A stretch of 64,000 nt of DNA from Vibrio tubiashii (GCF_028551255.1 NZ_CP117030.1:248001-312000); one strand, 5' to 3'; counted from the first letter of the stretch, positions 27,414-36,753 are shown. Notes: a model not told the origin generated them from the sequence alone. Numbers and translations: made by a program.

Positions 27414-29831
27414 ATGAAACAACGTCAATGGGCTCTCGGTAAATTAGCGGGAGCATGTCTAGTAGCGAGCTTGGGAAGCTACGCTCAAGCGTCTACACAA
27501 TGCGAATTTAACGAATTATCTCAAGGTCATTTATGGGTAGAGGATATCGCATCTGCTCAATTATCTTGCTATCAATCTTGGTTCAATGCGCCAGCTGAAG
27601 CGGCTGTTTCACTTTATAGTGAAGCATCACTAAACCAAGTAGCACGCGCGTTAAGTGCTGAAGTGAACCAGTACAAGGGGGAAGACGCGCAGGCAGTTCG
27701 TATTGCTAATCTAAGTGAGTTTATTAAAGCGGGGTATTTTGCTCGTTATTCGACACAGGAGCAGTACGGCTACTTTTCAGATGATTTGAGTCGCTCGATT
27801 GCACAAATTTCAGATCGCTTTATTCGTTCTCAACATGCAACAGATCTAGGTCGCGAGCAAGTTAGGGCTATGTCGTCTATGACCTTGTTAGTCGATAGTG
27901 TTAAACAGCTTCACGTAACGATGGAGTCTATGCTGACTTTACTAGAGTCGTTTGATCGTGAAAACAGCAACAATCTTCAGTACGTTGATGGCTTAAATAA
28001 CCTCTTTCGAGCAATGAGCGGTCACATTGTTCGCGATGCTTTCTATGAGGAGTTGGTACAACATCCCCAGTACTTGCAAAGATTAAAACAATTTGTCGAT
28101 AGCAACTTATGGGCTCTAGGGACGGACTCTGAGTTTCTTATTTACAACGCGGTGCGTGAAACAGGTCGTCTTCTAGCGGGCAGAAACGAATCGCTGAACC
28201 AGCAAGTCATGCCTTTCTTAGAAAGCATTATGGCTCAGCATAAAATCGGAACTCAAGGTGAAAAACTTTGGCTGGCATCCGCTGAAATGCTGATGTTCTA
28301 CGCGCCCGAAAAGGCGGAAAAGCTCAATGTTGAGGGTAAAAAGCAGCAACTAGAGCACCGCTTGTTAGTGAATAGGTATGAGTGTAATGGTCCGGCAGTC
28401 ATTCGCTCTCAGAACCTTACTCAGCAGCAGTCACAGCAGGCATGCGAGATACTGGGTTCGACTGAGGCTGATTTCCATCTAGTTGCCAATACTGGTCAGA
28501 TTCCAGTCAAAGACGACCATAACAACAAGGTAGAGGTTGTGGTTTGGCAAGACAATAATTCGTACACCACATATTCGAACTTTCTGTTTGGTAATAGTAC
28601 TGATAACGGTGGTCAGTATTTGGAAGGAGACCCTTCGGATGAGAACAACATGGCGAGATTTCTCGCGTATCGATATTCGTCAGATGAACTCTCAATCCTC
28701 AATTTAGAACATGAATACGTTCACTATCTTGATGGTCGATTCAACTTGTATGGTGGTTTTGGTAAGACACTAAGTGAAGGAAACATTGTTTGGTGGCTCG
28801 AAGGTTTTGCTGAGTACATGCATTACAAAAAAGGCTATCAGGCTGCGGTGGATCTCATTGGTGATGAAAACTATTCATTGGCAGAAATACTGACAACAAC
28901 ATATGAGCATGACCTTAATCGAGTTTACCGATGGGGCTACTTAGCGGTTCGTTTCCTGTTCGAGCAACATCCAAGCGAAGTTGACCGTCTGCTTCAGTTT
29001 GCTCGTTCGGGCGATTATGTGACATGGTCCCGCGAAGTAGATCTGCTTGGTGTTAACTTGAATGCTGAGTTTGCTACTTGGCTGAAAGTGGTGTCAAAAC
29101 AGCCGGATGCAGAAGAGGGTGGCGGCAATGGTGAATCGGGCACAACTGACAAACCTCAACCACAAGATCTATTAAACATCGGCTTAAATCAAACAATGAG
29201 TTTTAAGGCTGATGATTATCAGGAGCAGCTGTTTTATGTTGATGTTCCTAACGGTATTTCGGAGTTCAGTATTTCGATAACAGGCGACGGAGACGCTGAT
29301 CTTTACGCTAGTTACGAGAAAGTCGCTCACTATTATGACTACCAGGTTTCAGAGTTCCAGCGTGGAAGTGAAGAAACGATTCAGTTCATTGCACAATCAA
29401 ACGGATTGGTTGCCCCTGGGCGTTACTACTTTAGCTTGGCAGCACGCGAGGCATTTCAAAATATCGAAGTTGTTACGTTTGCTAAACAGCAAAATCAAAC
29501 TCATAAACCGAAAGATGACCTATCGCCACTATTGATTGAAAATAACAGGGCTAAATCACTCACTGTGAATGAGCGTCGTTATATCGGATTGTACGTTGAA
29601 CAGCCGGGTACTGTCCGTGTTTGGTTGACACCTAAACAGCAAGCGCAAGGAGAAGTCGATATGTACGTTGGTCTAGAGGCTTGGGCATCTGAAAATCAGT
29701 ATGACTTTTCCACGGTTTCACAGGGCAAACACCAGTATCTTGAGTTCAATGTCGAAAAAACGAGCTATGTCCACTTCACTCTCAAGTCTTCTCACTTAGG
29801 CAGTGAAATAGAGCTATTTGCAAGTTACTAA
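27414..29831 (+). CDS. Secreted M9 collagenase without PKD domain (collagenase 2)
   Basis: 805 residues from the ATG at 27414; an upstream ATG at 27342 would put a hydrophobic stretch before the real signal peptide (MKQRQWALGKLAGACLVASL). The zinc site HEYVH is at 433-437 with the third ligand in EGFAEYM (Glu about 467), and the STDNGGQYLEGDPS segment is shared with collagenase 1. After about residue 575 an acidic linker leads to two pre-peptidase C-terminal (PPC)-like beta domains instead of PKD. No copy of the shared operator is seen upstream, so it is probably controlled differently from collagenase 1. Confidence 0.9.
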   Translation: MKQRQWALGKLAGACLVASLGSYAQASTQCEFNELSQGHLWVEDIASAQLSCYQSWFNAPAEAAVSLYSEASLNQVARALSAEVNQYKGEDAQAVRIANLSEFIKAGYFARYSTQEQYGYFSDDLSRSIAQISDRFIRSQHATDLGREQVRAMSSMTLLVDSVKQLHVTMESMLTLLESFDRENSNNLQYVDGLNNLFRAMSGHIVRDAFYEELVQHPQYLQRLKQFVDSNLWALGTDSEFLIYNAVRETGRLLAGRNESLNQQVMPFLESIMAQHKIGTQGEKLWLASAEMLMFYAPEKAEKLNVEGKKQQLEHRLLVNRYECNGPAVIRSQNLTQQQSQQACEILGSTEADFHLVANTGQIPVKDDHNNKVEVVVWQDNNSYTTYSNFLFGNSTDNGGQYLEGDPSDENNMARFLAYRYSSDELSILNLEHEYVHYLDGRFNLYGGFGKTLSEGNIVWWLEGFAEYMHYKKGYQAAVDLIGDENYSLAEILTTTYEHDLNRVYRWGYLAVRFLFEQHPSEVDRLLQFARSGDYVTWSREVDLLGVNLNAEFATWLKVVSKQPDAEEGGGNGESGTTDKPQPQDLLNIGLNQTMSFKADDYQEQLFYVDVPNGISEFSISITGDGDADLYASYEKVAHYYDYQVSEFQRGSEETIQFIAQSNGLVAPGRYYFSLAAREAFQNIEVVTFAKQQNQTHKPKDDLSPLLIENNRAKSLTVNERRYIGLYVEQPGTVRVWLTPKQQAQGEVDMYVGLEAWASENQYDFSTVSQGKHQYLEFNVEKTSYVHFTLKSSHLGSEIELFASY

Positions 29832-29841
29832 AAGTAAACAT

Positions 29842-29867
29842 AAAAGAGCGCCAACGGCGCTCTTTTA
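29842..29867 (+). terminator. Terminator after collagenase 2
   Basis: Perfect 11-bp stem AAAAGAGCGCC/GGCGCTCTTTT with a three-base loop. Confidence 0.9.
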
Positions 29868-30084
29868 GTAAATGATATTACAAAAGCATCAATAGGTAGA
29901 GGTTAAATTCGTTGTTGCTAATTTAGGCAATATTAAATATTGATATTTTATGTGATAGAGTGATCTTGAGCAGAAAAATTGGCCAAAATCTAATCATTTT
30001 GCTTCCTCTTATCCATCAAGCTGATAGGTTGTAGTTGTAGATTAATTACTCTACTACTGATAATTATTACAATGAGGATCATTT

Positions 30085-31278
30085 ATGAGACCGAATATTT
30101 CTATCAGCTTAATGCTTGCAACGGCAGTGGTTGGATTCCAATCCAACGCAAAACCTCTTATTGCACAAGACATGACTCCGGTGTCGAAAGCAGAAGAAAT
30201 CTCCAAACAGAAACAAGAACTCGCACTTCAGTTCAGTGAAAGGTACCAATCGCTAGAAGCTAACCTGAAAGCGCAAATCACCGAGAAGAATTTGTCGGCA
30301 TCCGTCAGTCAGATTCAGTCGGCCCAACCGTACTCGGCCTTTAGTCGTCAGTTACAACAAGCAGACCAAGACTACCGGACGATCAAAGGAGTCGAAGATT
30401 TTACGGACTCTTTAATCGAGCTACGCATTGCTGATGCTTCGATGGTAGAGAAGTGGAAGCAGGGGGAAAGCCCACTTTTCGCATTTGAACCTGCTGGTGA
30501 TGACTCCAATTGGCAGTACATAGAGGCCTACGACATATATGGTCAGCTTCACCAGTTAGATGTGTATGAAATGCCAGACGTACCTGTTCTGGTTGTTGAT
30601 AGTAATGGCGCCGAGGAGCTAAGAGCGGGTCTACAAGCGATGCAGGCAGAGATGCATCGTTTAGGCCAACCAACCAAGCTAACAACGGATGAACCCGTTG
30701 CTAAGCCAAAAACGCAGCGGTTTAAACGCTCAGCGATGGCAGCAGATGTGCAACCCCTGAGTACGACTCAGCTTACCAAAATTCGCCTCAATGATGACCA
30801 AGAACCTTGGATTTCTGGCAAGGCAGAGATCTACGCTATCATCACTGGTGTTGATCCAAGCAGAGACGCGCCTCAGATAGATTTAGTTGAAATGCCTTAC
30901 CTTGATTACGACGGCCAAGACTACTATCCAGGGCAAACAATCATAATCTGGCCTCGTTACCGCTGGGGAGCCGTTGATATGGTTCTGATGGAGCAGGACG
31001 ACGGCACTGACTACAAGGAGCTTGCCAAGCTTCTAGTGAAAGCCGCTGAAGAGATCTTAAAAATGATTCCAGATCCGGAAGTGCAAGGCTATGCCATTAT
31101 CGCTCAGATCACCGGAAAAATTATTGACGTGATTCCTGATGGATTGCTGACCAACGATGACGATTATGTCGATGTTTATTACACCTTGATGCAAAACACG
31201 CCATATGTGGATCGCCCTGGAGCTGGTGGTAATGCTACGGCGACCTTCAAGCCAGTGACGATCAATCCAACTGAGTAA
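30085..31278 (+). CDS. Secreted protein of unknown function (possibly DUF3103)
   Basis: 397 residues. A signal peptide (about 1-22) is followed by a Gln/Glu-rich helical region (about 30-100), a middle part with YDIYGQLHQLDVYEMPDVPV and a C-terminal region rich in Asp, Tyr and Gly (about 230-397), with VDVYYTLMQN near the end. From memory it recalls the DUF3103 family of Vibrio exported proteins. No catalytic motif is obvious. TGAGGA precedes the ATG and a terminator follows, so it is monocistronic. Its place after two collagenases suggests an extracellular or surface role, nothing more. Confidence 0.6.
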   Translation: MRPNISISLMLATAVVGFQSNAKPLIAQDMTPVSKAEEISKQKQELALQFSERYQSLEANLKAQITEKNLSASVSQIQSAQPYSAFSRQLQQADQDYRTIKGVEDFTDSLIELRIADASMVEKWKQGESPLFAFEPAGDDSNWQYIEAYDIYGQLHQLDVYEMPDVPVLVVDSNGAEELRAGLQAMQAEMHRLGQPTKLTTDEPVAKPKTQRFKRSAMAADVQPLSTTQLTKIRLNDDQEPWISGKAEIYAIITGVDPSRDAPQIDLVEMPYLDYDGQDYYPGQTIIIWPRYRWGAVDMVLMEQDDGTDYKELAKLLVKAAEEILKMIPDPEVQGYAIIAQITGKIIDVIPDGLLTNDDDYVDVYYTLMQNTPYVDRPGAGGNATATFKPVTINPTE

Positions 31279-31303
31279 AGATAACGAAAGAAGATCTAAA
31301 ATA

Positions 31304-31330
31304 ATGGGACTAAAAATTAGTCCCATTTTT
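31304..31330 (+). terminator. Terminator after the secreted unknown protein
   Basis: ATGGGACTAA/TTAGTCCCAT stem with an AAA loop and a run of five Ts. Confidence 0.85.
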
Positions 31331-31360
31331 CGTGGTTCAAGATTATCGACGCAAGAAAGT

Positions 31361-31657
31361 TTAGATGAATAAGTACCGCATTACTTCAATGGAAACGGAA
31401 CTGATTAATTTGGAGATGAATGCGATCCATATACAACCTTCGAGAGGTGTTTCGGTCACGTAGTAAAGAAGAGCAACAAACACAATTAAGCTGATCAGCC
31501 ACCCTAGTGAAGGAATCAAGGAAAAAAGAGACACAACAACAACGATTGCTGCGAGAGAAGCGAAATGTACTTTCTCAAGTGCAATTTGTGCAGCGACATA
31601 AACACAACACGCTGAAATGAAAACTTCAAAGGCAAACTCAATTGCACCAGATTCCAT
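31361..31657 (-). CDS. Small membrane protein of unknown function
   Basis: 98 residues with three hydrophobic segments (about 5-25, 32-50 and 53-70) and a further weaker one near the C-terminus. AAGGA lies eight bases before the ATG. I do not recognise a family. It is separated from its neighbours by 80-130 bases on each side and may be a single-gene unit. Confidence 0.55.
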   Translation of the reverse strand: MESGAIEFAFEVFISACCVYVAAQIALEKVHFASLAAIVVVVSLFSLIPSLGWLISLIVFVALLYYVTETPLEGCIWIAFISKLISSVSIEVMRYLFI

Positions 31658-31788
31658 TGACTAATCCTTACTACACACAATACCAAACAGGTTGCTTAAG
31701 CATTTGTTTAAACTGCTGTTAATTTGTCATGGTTTCAGTTTAGCCGAATATCTGAAGCCTGCCTGAGGGTAGTCGCTAGTAGTGTCGC

Positions 31789-32301
31789 CTAGTCTTTATG
31801 CCAAGACTGATAAATTGGGTTTAAATCCTTCACATCCTGATAAATCCAAACCATACGATCAACAAACCATGCCTTGGTGGCCATAAGCCACAATGTACTG
31901 AATAGCATCGATTCGACATGGAGTGTACAAACCCCATAGAGCCAAACGGGTAAACCGAGAAGCTGTAGCAGCATCAATATTTTGCACATAATAAGGTGAT
32001 GCTTGGGGATTAAGTCTTCTTTATTTCGATTGAGGTAAATGCGTTCGCCAAATGTCCCCATTGAAGCCCAATTATTGGTTGAAGTGGGAGCAGGAAACAC
32101 TCGCGGATTTAACCAAATCCAGGCTAATGCCAAAAGTGTTGGAACCAAAGCATACCAGCCTAACCACTCTCTTGATGCTAGGGCAGAGGTGAGCAGCGGC
32201 AGAGTGGAAAAGCGAGTATAGACACTCCAAGGGCTAGAGTGTTTCGCCCATGCGTTGTCGTCCATAGACATGGCTTTTTCTGCAAACTTCAGAATGTCCA
32301 T
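31789..32301 (-). CDS. Membrane protein, DUF6653-like
   Basis: 170 residues with about four hydrophobic segments. Conserved-looking pieces are MDDNAWAKHSSPWSVYTRF, WIWLNPRVFPAPTS, GERIYLNR and PKHH. From memory these match the DUF6653 family, of unknown function. It starts nine bases after the stop of the cyclotransferase-like gene and is probably cotranscribed with it. Confidence 0.65.
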   Translation of the reverse strand: MDILKFAEKAMSMDDNAWAKHSSPWSVYTRFSTLPLLTSALASREWLGWYALVPTLLALAWIWLNPRVFPAPTSTNNWASMGTFGERIYLNRNKEDLIPKHHLIMCKILMLLQLLGLPVWLYGVCTLHVESMLFSTLWLMATKAWFVDRMVWIYQDVKDLNPIYQSWHKD

Positions 32302-32310
32302 TTCAAACCT

Positions 32311-32736
32311 TTAGGAAGTGGCATAGCGGCTACGATAAAGCTTCGCGTGTGACAAACAATATTCATCCGTTAACTGAGCACGAATATCAGCGTCTTTGAG
32401 CATTTCTGGTGGTTTACCATAAGCAAACACGGTCAGTGATTCCCCAGTTTCCACGCACTCAACTTCAAGTGAGATTCTCCGATAACCGTCCTTCGCACCA
32501 ATACGTTCAAGCTTGTCCATTGCCGACAACGCTTGGTCAGTAACGCTAAAAATTTGCCCTTTAACTGGATGACCTTGTCCGTGTTGTAACACTAACCAAG
32601 GGGAGTGGCGTTCACCAATCAGGTAAAGAGGGAATCGCTGTTTGGTTTGGAATGTATTGCCATAGCGAGTCCCTTTATTAGTTTTAAAATTAGGAAAACC
32701 TTCCTTTAGCGTCCCAAAAACAAATACCTTATGCAC
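32311..32736 (-). CDS. Gamma-glutamylcyclotransferase-family protein (GGACT/AIG2-like)
   Basis: 141 residues. The fold's N-terminal substrate loop VFVFGTLKEGFPN and the acidic residue in SAMDKLERIG fit the GGCT-like superfamily, which converts gamma-glutamyl amines or peptides to 5-oxoproline. The length matches bacterial single-domain members. It forms a two-gene unit with the membrane protein downstream. The natural substrate is unknown. Confidence 0.75.
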   Translation of the reverse strand: MHKVFVFGTLKEGFPNFKTNKGTRYGNTFQTKQRFPLYLIGERHSPWLVLQHGQGHPVKGQIFSVTDQALSAMDKLERIGAKDGYRRISLEVECVETGESLTVFAYGKPPEMLKDADIRAQLTDEYCLSHAKLYRSRYATS

Positions 32737-33024
32737 TTAACTCTCCCTAGTTTGATGGCAAACAGTATCACATCAATATGCCACTAATAGGGTATGGGTG
32801 CAATTTCTAACCAAACATTCTGAGTAGAAGGGAACTCGGTTACTGTCTTTTTAGTCTTGGTATGTCGGATTGCATATTTCGAGTGAATTGTTTTGGACCT
32901 AGCTGATATCCAAAAGTGTGACACGACTGGGCGTACCGTTTGAGCACTCCCTATTTTTGTAGACTATAGTTTTTTGGTTTAACGGCACTTTATAAAATTT
33001 TGACGTCAGAATCAGGAGCAAAAA

Positions 33025-34332
33025 ATGGCACTAATTCTTCATACGGGGCCAAAGGGAGGGTTTAACCCATCTGGCGACCACCATACGACATATCAACAAC
33101 TTGAGCAGGCAATTGGTGAAGTGTCTGGTTCTTCAGTTACTCTGTACTTTCATGGTGGTTTGGTAGCTGAGAGTCGCGGGATGGACTCCGCCAATAAGTT
33201 CATTCGATATTTTGGCACCGATCAGAGTACGCCGATCTGTATTGTTTGGGAATCTGGTCTAGGTGAAACATTGACTCAACGTTTTGGTGATATCGCCAAA
33301 CAAACCATCTTTGGTTGGATAATTAAGCTTGCGACCAAGGTTTTCAATCAACGTACTAATGTGCATGGAATGATGAAGCAAAATGATGCTGATATATGCC
33401 GAAGCTTAAGTGATCACACTCGACAGCTAGTCGATGAACAAGCTGTTTATGATTCTTTTTTAGTTAGTGCGCAGAAAGTGCTTGAAGAAGAGCAAGACCT
33501 TCGGTTTCAGATCTCAGCTTCAGAAGCCGAAGTTCTTGATCAAGATAAGGCATTGTTTGGTAGCGCTCGCACACTGGTGAAAGCGACTCAGGTAGTGGCT
33601 AGCTCGGCAGTACGCTTTTATAAAGGTAGCAATCATGAGGTGATTCCGACACTTATTGAAGAGACCCTTCGAGCCTACTATTTAGATAAACTTGGCGAGT
33701 CTGTTTGGAGTGCGATGAAACTAAAAACTGACCAGATGTTTGAACAGGGAAAGAAGACGGAGAAGCTAGGAACAGCCCTTATTGATTTACTTAGCCGTAG
33801 GCAGATTTCAACGGGGCAGCCTATAGAGATTAATCTTGTTGGTCATTCCGCTGGGTCTGTAGCAATCTGTCACCTGTTAGATATGGTCGCCATTGATTAC
33901 CCTGATCTCACAATTAATAAAGTCGTGTTTGTAGCTCCTGCAGTTACGGCTGAACAAGCAGTTTCATCAGTAGTTAATCGAAGCGCTTTATTTAGAGACT
34001 TCCGTATGTTCACTATGTCTGATGAGTATGAAAAAAAAGATGATGTCGCCTTTGTTTATAGCGCGTCGCTACTTTATTTTATCAGTGGTGTTCTTGAAGG
34101 TGAAACTGATAAAGCCCTAGCGGGCATGATGCGATTTTATCAAGATAATCAGTTTTTTGACCGTAAAGGCGTACAACAATGGAAAAGTTTTATTGAGCAG
34201 CCTGATCATCTAGTGCAATCTCCCACACCGCAAGATGCCCAGGATGGTTTTAAAACAACTTACACCACACATGGTGGCTTTGGCACTGATAAGACAACTA
34301 TTGAGAGTATTAAACACTTTATCGCTAGTTAG
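33025..34332 (+). CDS. Alpha/beta hydrolase-fold protein, unassigned
   Basis: 435 residues without a signal peptide. SVTLYFHGGLV near residue 45 looks like an oxyanion-hole HGG segment, and INLVGHSAGSVAICHL (about residue 276) is a clear nucleophile elbow G-x-S-x-G. THGGFGTD near the C-terminus (about residue 420) may hold the catalytic His. The middle (about 95-250) is a helical insertion with charged stretches. I do not recognise a named family; lipase, esterase and thioesterase are all possible. AGGAG precedes the ATG. The next gene follows in 30 bases and encodes an exported phospholipase-C-like protein. Confidence 0.6.
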   Translation: MALILHTGPKGGFNPSGDHHTTYQQLEQAIGEVSGSSVTLYFHGGLVAESRGMDSANKFIRYFGTDQSTPICIVWESGLGETLTQRFGDIAKQTIFGWIIKLATKVFNQRTNVHGMMKQNDADICRSLSDHTRQLVDEQAVYDSFLVSAQKVLEEEQDLRFQISASEAEVLDQDKALFGSARTLVKATQVVASSAVRFYKGSNHEVIPTLIEETLRAYYLDKLGESVWSAMKLKTDQMFEQGKKTEKLGTALIDLLSRRQISTGQPIEINLVGHSAGSVAICHLLDMVAIDYPDLTINKVVFVAPAVTAEQAVSSVVNRSALFRDFRMFTMSDEYEKKDDVAFVYSASLLYFISGVLEGETDKALAGMMRFYQDNQFFDRKGVQQWKSFIEQPDHLVQSPTPQDAQDGFKTTYTTHGGFGTDKTTIESIKHFIAS

Positions 34333-34362
34333 TTTTCAGGGTTAGGAATATAGGGAAATAAT

Positions 34363-35418
34363 ATGAAGTATCTGATGAAATATTGGTTAGCCGTGTTGGT
34401 GGTGTTAGTACAAAATGTGCATGCCTATGAACTTGATATGAAGAGCAAACTCGATGCTGACAAGTTCGAGTACAAAAATACTAAAACCATTAAAGGTATG
34501 GGCAAGCCGGTACATGAGAATTTGATTGTTCAATCCGTTTTAGCTGCTCACCTGCCGCATTATAGCGAGGAAGATAAGCGGGAGTTGATTGAAGGTTTGG
34601 TGTTGGGGGTACGGTGGAATGATGATCCTCTTCATATGTTTCGTCTACATTCGGTGACAGCTAGTGCTTTGTTCGCACACTCTTGTAAAAGAAAAACGGC
34701 GGAGAAAATCAATGTCCAGTGGGATCTGTTTTACCGAAGTCATTGTGGTGACATGCAGTTCTTGCACGCTATGGCTTCAAAGAAACAAGAATCGGCACAA
34801 GAGACATATCAGAAGTTAGAAGCTTGGCTTGAATTTACTTATAAAACATCAACAGGTTCATTACCGACCGATTTACGATTTAGAAGTGTGCATTTCAGAA
34901 TGTCACCGCAAGCTGCTGCTACCTTTAAAGCGGTTATGATTCATCCAAATGGAGGTAGAAGCCTTTGGCGAGCGGAAGGAATGTTTAGCTTTGATTGCAC
35001 AAGATCCTGGTTTGGTGGCGAGATCGAGTGTGAATACATCAAGTTCTCAAAAGAGAATATTCGCAATATCGCTTTAGGTTCTTTACTACATGTTATACAA
35101 GACTCATACTCCGAATCACATACACAACGTGATACTTCAGGGAAAATCGTCAGGTTTGGGGCTTATACAATGCAAGATAAAGGTGAGCATGCCAAAAAAG
35201 ATGAGTCGGTTACTACACCACACAAGGTCAGCTTAGTAGATGTTTCAGCCAAAATTATTGAAGCAGCGTTGGCTGATCGCCAGAAGTCATATCCATTTGA
35301 TACGGTAGTTCGAACTGAACTCGATAGTTGGGCTAGAGTCAAATCAGAATACTTATTGCCAGTTATACTTCCGAACGTACCTACGTCAACTCCTAGCAAC
35401 TTAGGATTAGGTAAGTAA
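34363..35418 (+). CDS. Exported zinc-phospholipase C/P1-nuclease-fold-like protein
   Basis: 351 residues with a signal peptide (about 1-22). Helical, with His and Asp residues spaced as in zinc-dependent phospholipase C/S1-P1 nuclease folds: GKPVHENLIVQSV, GVRWNDDPLHMF, SHCGDMQFLHAM and especially LLHVIQDSYSESHTQR (H-x4-D-x5-H). Three Cys may form disulfides. The fold call is from motif spacing only. It is 30 bases behind the alpha/beta hydrolase gene and shares its terminator, so the two probably act together. Confidence 0.55.
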   Translation: MKYLMKYWLAVLVVLVQNVHAYELDMKSKLDADKFEYKNTKTIKGMGKPVHENLIVQSVLAAHLPHYSEEDKRELIEGLVLGVRWNDDPLHMFRLHSVTASALFAHSCKRKTAEKINVQWDLFYRSHCGDMQFLHAMASKKQESAQETYQKLEAWLEFTYKTSTGSLPTDLRFRSVHFRMSPQAAATFKAVMIHPNGGRSLWRAEGMFSFDCTRSWFGGEIECEYIKFSKENIRNIALGSLLHVIQDSYSESHTQRDTSGKIVRFGAYTMQDKGEHAKKDESVTTPHKVSLVDVSAKIIEAALADRQKSYPFDTVVRTELDSWARVKSEYLLPVILPNVPTSTPSNLGLGK

Positions 35419-35448
35419 ACATCTGCTTCATTTTTGTCACACCCTCCG

Positions 35449-35480
35449 CCAGATACGTAATCGTATCTGGTTGTTTTTTT
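35449..35480 (+). terminator. Terminator after the hydrolase/phospholipase-like pair
   Basis: CCAGATACG/CGTATCTGG stem with a TAAT loop and TTGTTTTTTT behind it. Confidence 0.9.
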
Positions 35481-35531
35481 AGCCACTTTAGGAGCTTTAC
35501 TCACTTCACATTTTTTTACTCGTATATAATG

Positions 35532-35566
35532 AAAAAGGCCGCTTACTCAAGGCACGTAGCTGCCCT
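35532..35566 (-). terminator. Weak terminator candidate after trpS
   Basis: On the minus strand GGCAGCT and AGCGGCC can pair with one mismatch, followed by TTTTT. A smaller stem GGCA/TGCC competes. Confidence 0.4.
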
Positions 35567-35576
35567 ATGAAAGCTT

Positions 35577-36599
35577 TCAAAACAGATTCAATCCAAACAC
35601 TTCTTTTACCTTGGACAACATCAGTTGTGTTCTTTGATGAGACTTGATGCTGCCTTGTTTTAGCACCTCAATAAGCTGCGCTTTGTCAGCGAGATATTCG
35701 GCACGTTTCTCTCGTATTGGGCGAAGCATTTCTTGCAGGCACTCCTCAAGGATTTTCTTCGTTGTACCATCACCGAGACCGCCTCTGCGATAGTGGGCTT
35801 TAAGCTGCTCGACATAGCCTTTGTCGGTATGAAAGGCATCAAGATAGGTGAAGACGATATTACCTTCCACTTGCCCTGGGTCTTCTACTCTTAAATGGTT
35901 TGGATCGGTAAACATTGACTTTACCGCAGCGCGAATCTCTTTTTCATTTGCACCTAGATTGATGGCATTACCCAAACTCTTAGACATCTTGTTTTTGCCG
36001 TCAGTACTGGGTAAACGAGGCGCGTCACTCAGTAACGGGCGGCATTCATTGATGATTGGTTCACCCGCTAGATTGTTAATTTTTCGAACGATTTCATTGG
36101 TCTGTTCGAGCATAGGGAGCTGGTCATCGCCAACCGGAACCAGCGTCGCGTTAAATGCGGTGATATCGGCTGCCTGAGAAATCGGGTAAGTAAGAAAACC
36201 AGCCGGAATAGAGCGCTCAAAACCTTTACTCTGGATTTCATTTTTAACGGTAGGATTGCGTTCTAAGCGCGCTATAGAAACCAAATTGCTATAGAACATA
36301 GTGAGTTCGGCAAGAGCAGGCAGTTGAGATTGCAAACAGATGGTTGTTTGCGATGGGTCTATGCCCACGGCTAAGTAGTCTGCCACCACATTCAAAATGT
36401 TTGATGAGACTTTTGCTGGGTTGTGCGCATTGTCGGTGAGGCCCTGCATGTCTGCGACCAAGATGGTTTGATCATGTTGTGCTTGCAGGGAAACGCGCTG
36501 TTGCAGCGAGCCGACATAATGACCTAAATGCAAAGGGCCTGTTGCTCTATCCCCTGTAAGGATGACTTCGCGCTGTGAAGGGGTTGGATGATTGTTCAT
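35577..36599 (-). CDS. trpS: Tryptophanyl-tRNA synthetase, divergent second-type
   Basis: 340 residues, complete. The class I signatures are PLHLGHYVGS (HIGH region, residues about 22-31) and KNKMSKSLGN (KMSKS, about 203). The N-terminal LTGDRATGPLHLGHYVGSL style differs from the E. coli-type TrpS (FSGAQPSGELTIGNY) and resembles the alternative TrpRS type found in some Firmicutes, actinomycetes and marine bacteria. It stands alone, not in a dam-rpe-gph operon. A leader peptide with two adjacent Trp codons and an attenuator lie just upstream, so the enzyme is probably made when charged tRNA-Trp runs short. Confidence 0.92.
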   Translation of the reverse strand: MNNHPTPSQREVILTGDRATGPLHLGHYVGSLQQRVSLQAQHDQTILVADMQGLTDNAHNPAKVSSNILNVVADYLAVGIDPSQTTICLQSQLPALAELTMFYSNLVSIARLERNPTVKNEIQSKGFERSIPAGFLTYPISQAADITAFNATLVPVGDDQLPMLEQTNEIVRKINNLAGEPIINECRPLLSDAPRLPSTDGKNKMSKSLGNAINLGANEKEIRAAVKSMFTDPNHLRVEDPGQVEGNIVFTYLDAFHTDKGYVEQLKAHYRRGGLGDGTTKKILEECLQEMLRPIREKRAEYLADKAQLIEVLKQGSIKSHQRTQLMLSKVKEVFGLNLF

Positions 36600-36636
36600 G
36601 GTTTATCTCCGAGTTAAATAGATCGCTACTGGAGAT

Positions 36637-36683
36637 AAAAAAGCACCACACTCTTAGCTACCATCCAGCAGCGTAAGAATGTG
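36637..36683 (-). promoter_or_regulatory. Transcription attenuator terminator in the trpS leader
   Basis: On the minus strand CACATTCTTA (36683-36674) pairs with TAAGAGTGTG (36656-36647) with one G-U, the inner GCTGC/GGTAGC extends the stem, and six Ts follow (36642-36637). A competing antiterminator pairs 36693-36699 with 36667-36673. A 14-base hairpin over the leader stop codon (36697-36710) completes the classical 1:2, 2:3 and 3:4 set. Confidence 0.75.
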
Positions 36684-36699
36684 ACTATTCCGCGCCGCT

Positions 36700-36753
36700 C
36701 TAGTTAGAGCGCCACCAGAAAAGATTGATGTGAGAGGTTTTAAATTCTTTCAT
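36700..36753 (-). CDS. trp-type leader peptide with tandem Trp codons
   Basis: A 17-residue reading frame, MKEFKTSHINLFWWRSN, ends at a TAG inside the first attenuator hairpin. The two Trp codons (36712-36717) sit just before that hairpin, as in the E. coli trp leader (GWWRTS). GAGG directly abuts the ATG, which is a poor ribosome-site spacing; an in-frame GTG two codons upstream is the alternative start. Stalling at the Trp codons when charged tRNA-Trp is scarce would favour the antiterminator and let trpS be transcribed. Confidence 0.72.
   Translation of the reverse strand: MKEFKTSHINLFWWRSN

Noticed and set aside
35163..35504. A 113-residue minus-strand frame
   Set aside because: It lies almost wholly within the phospholipase-C-like gene in the opposite direction and crosses that gene's terminator.
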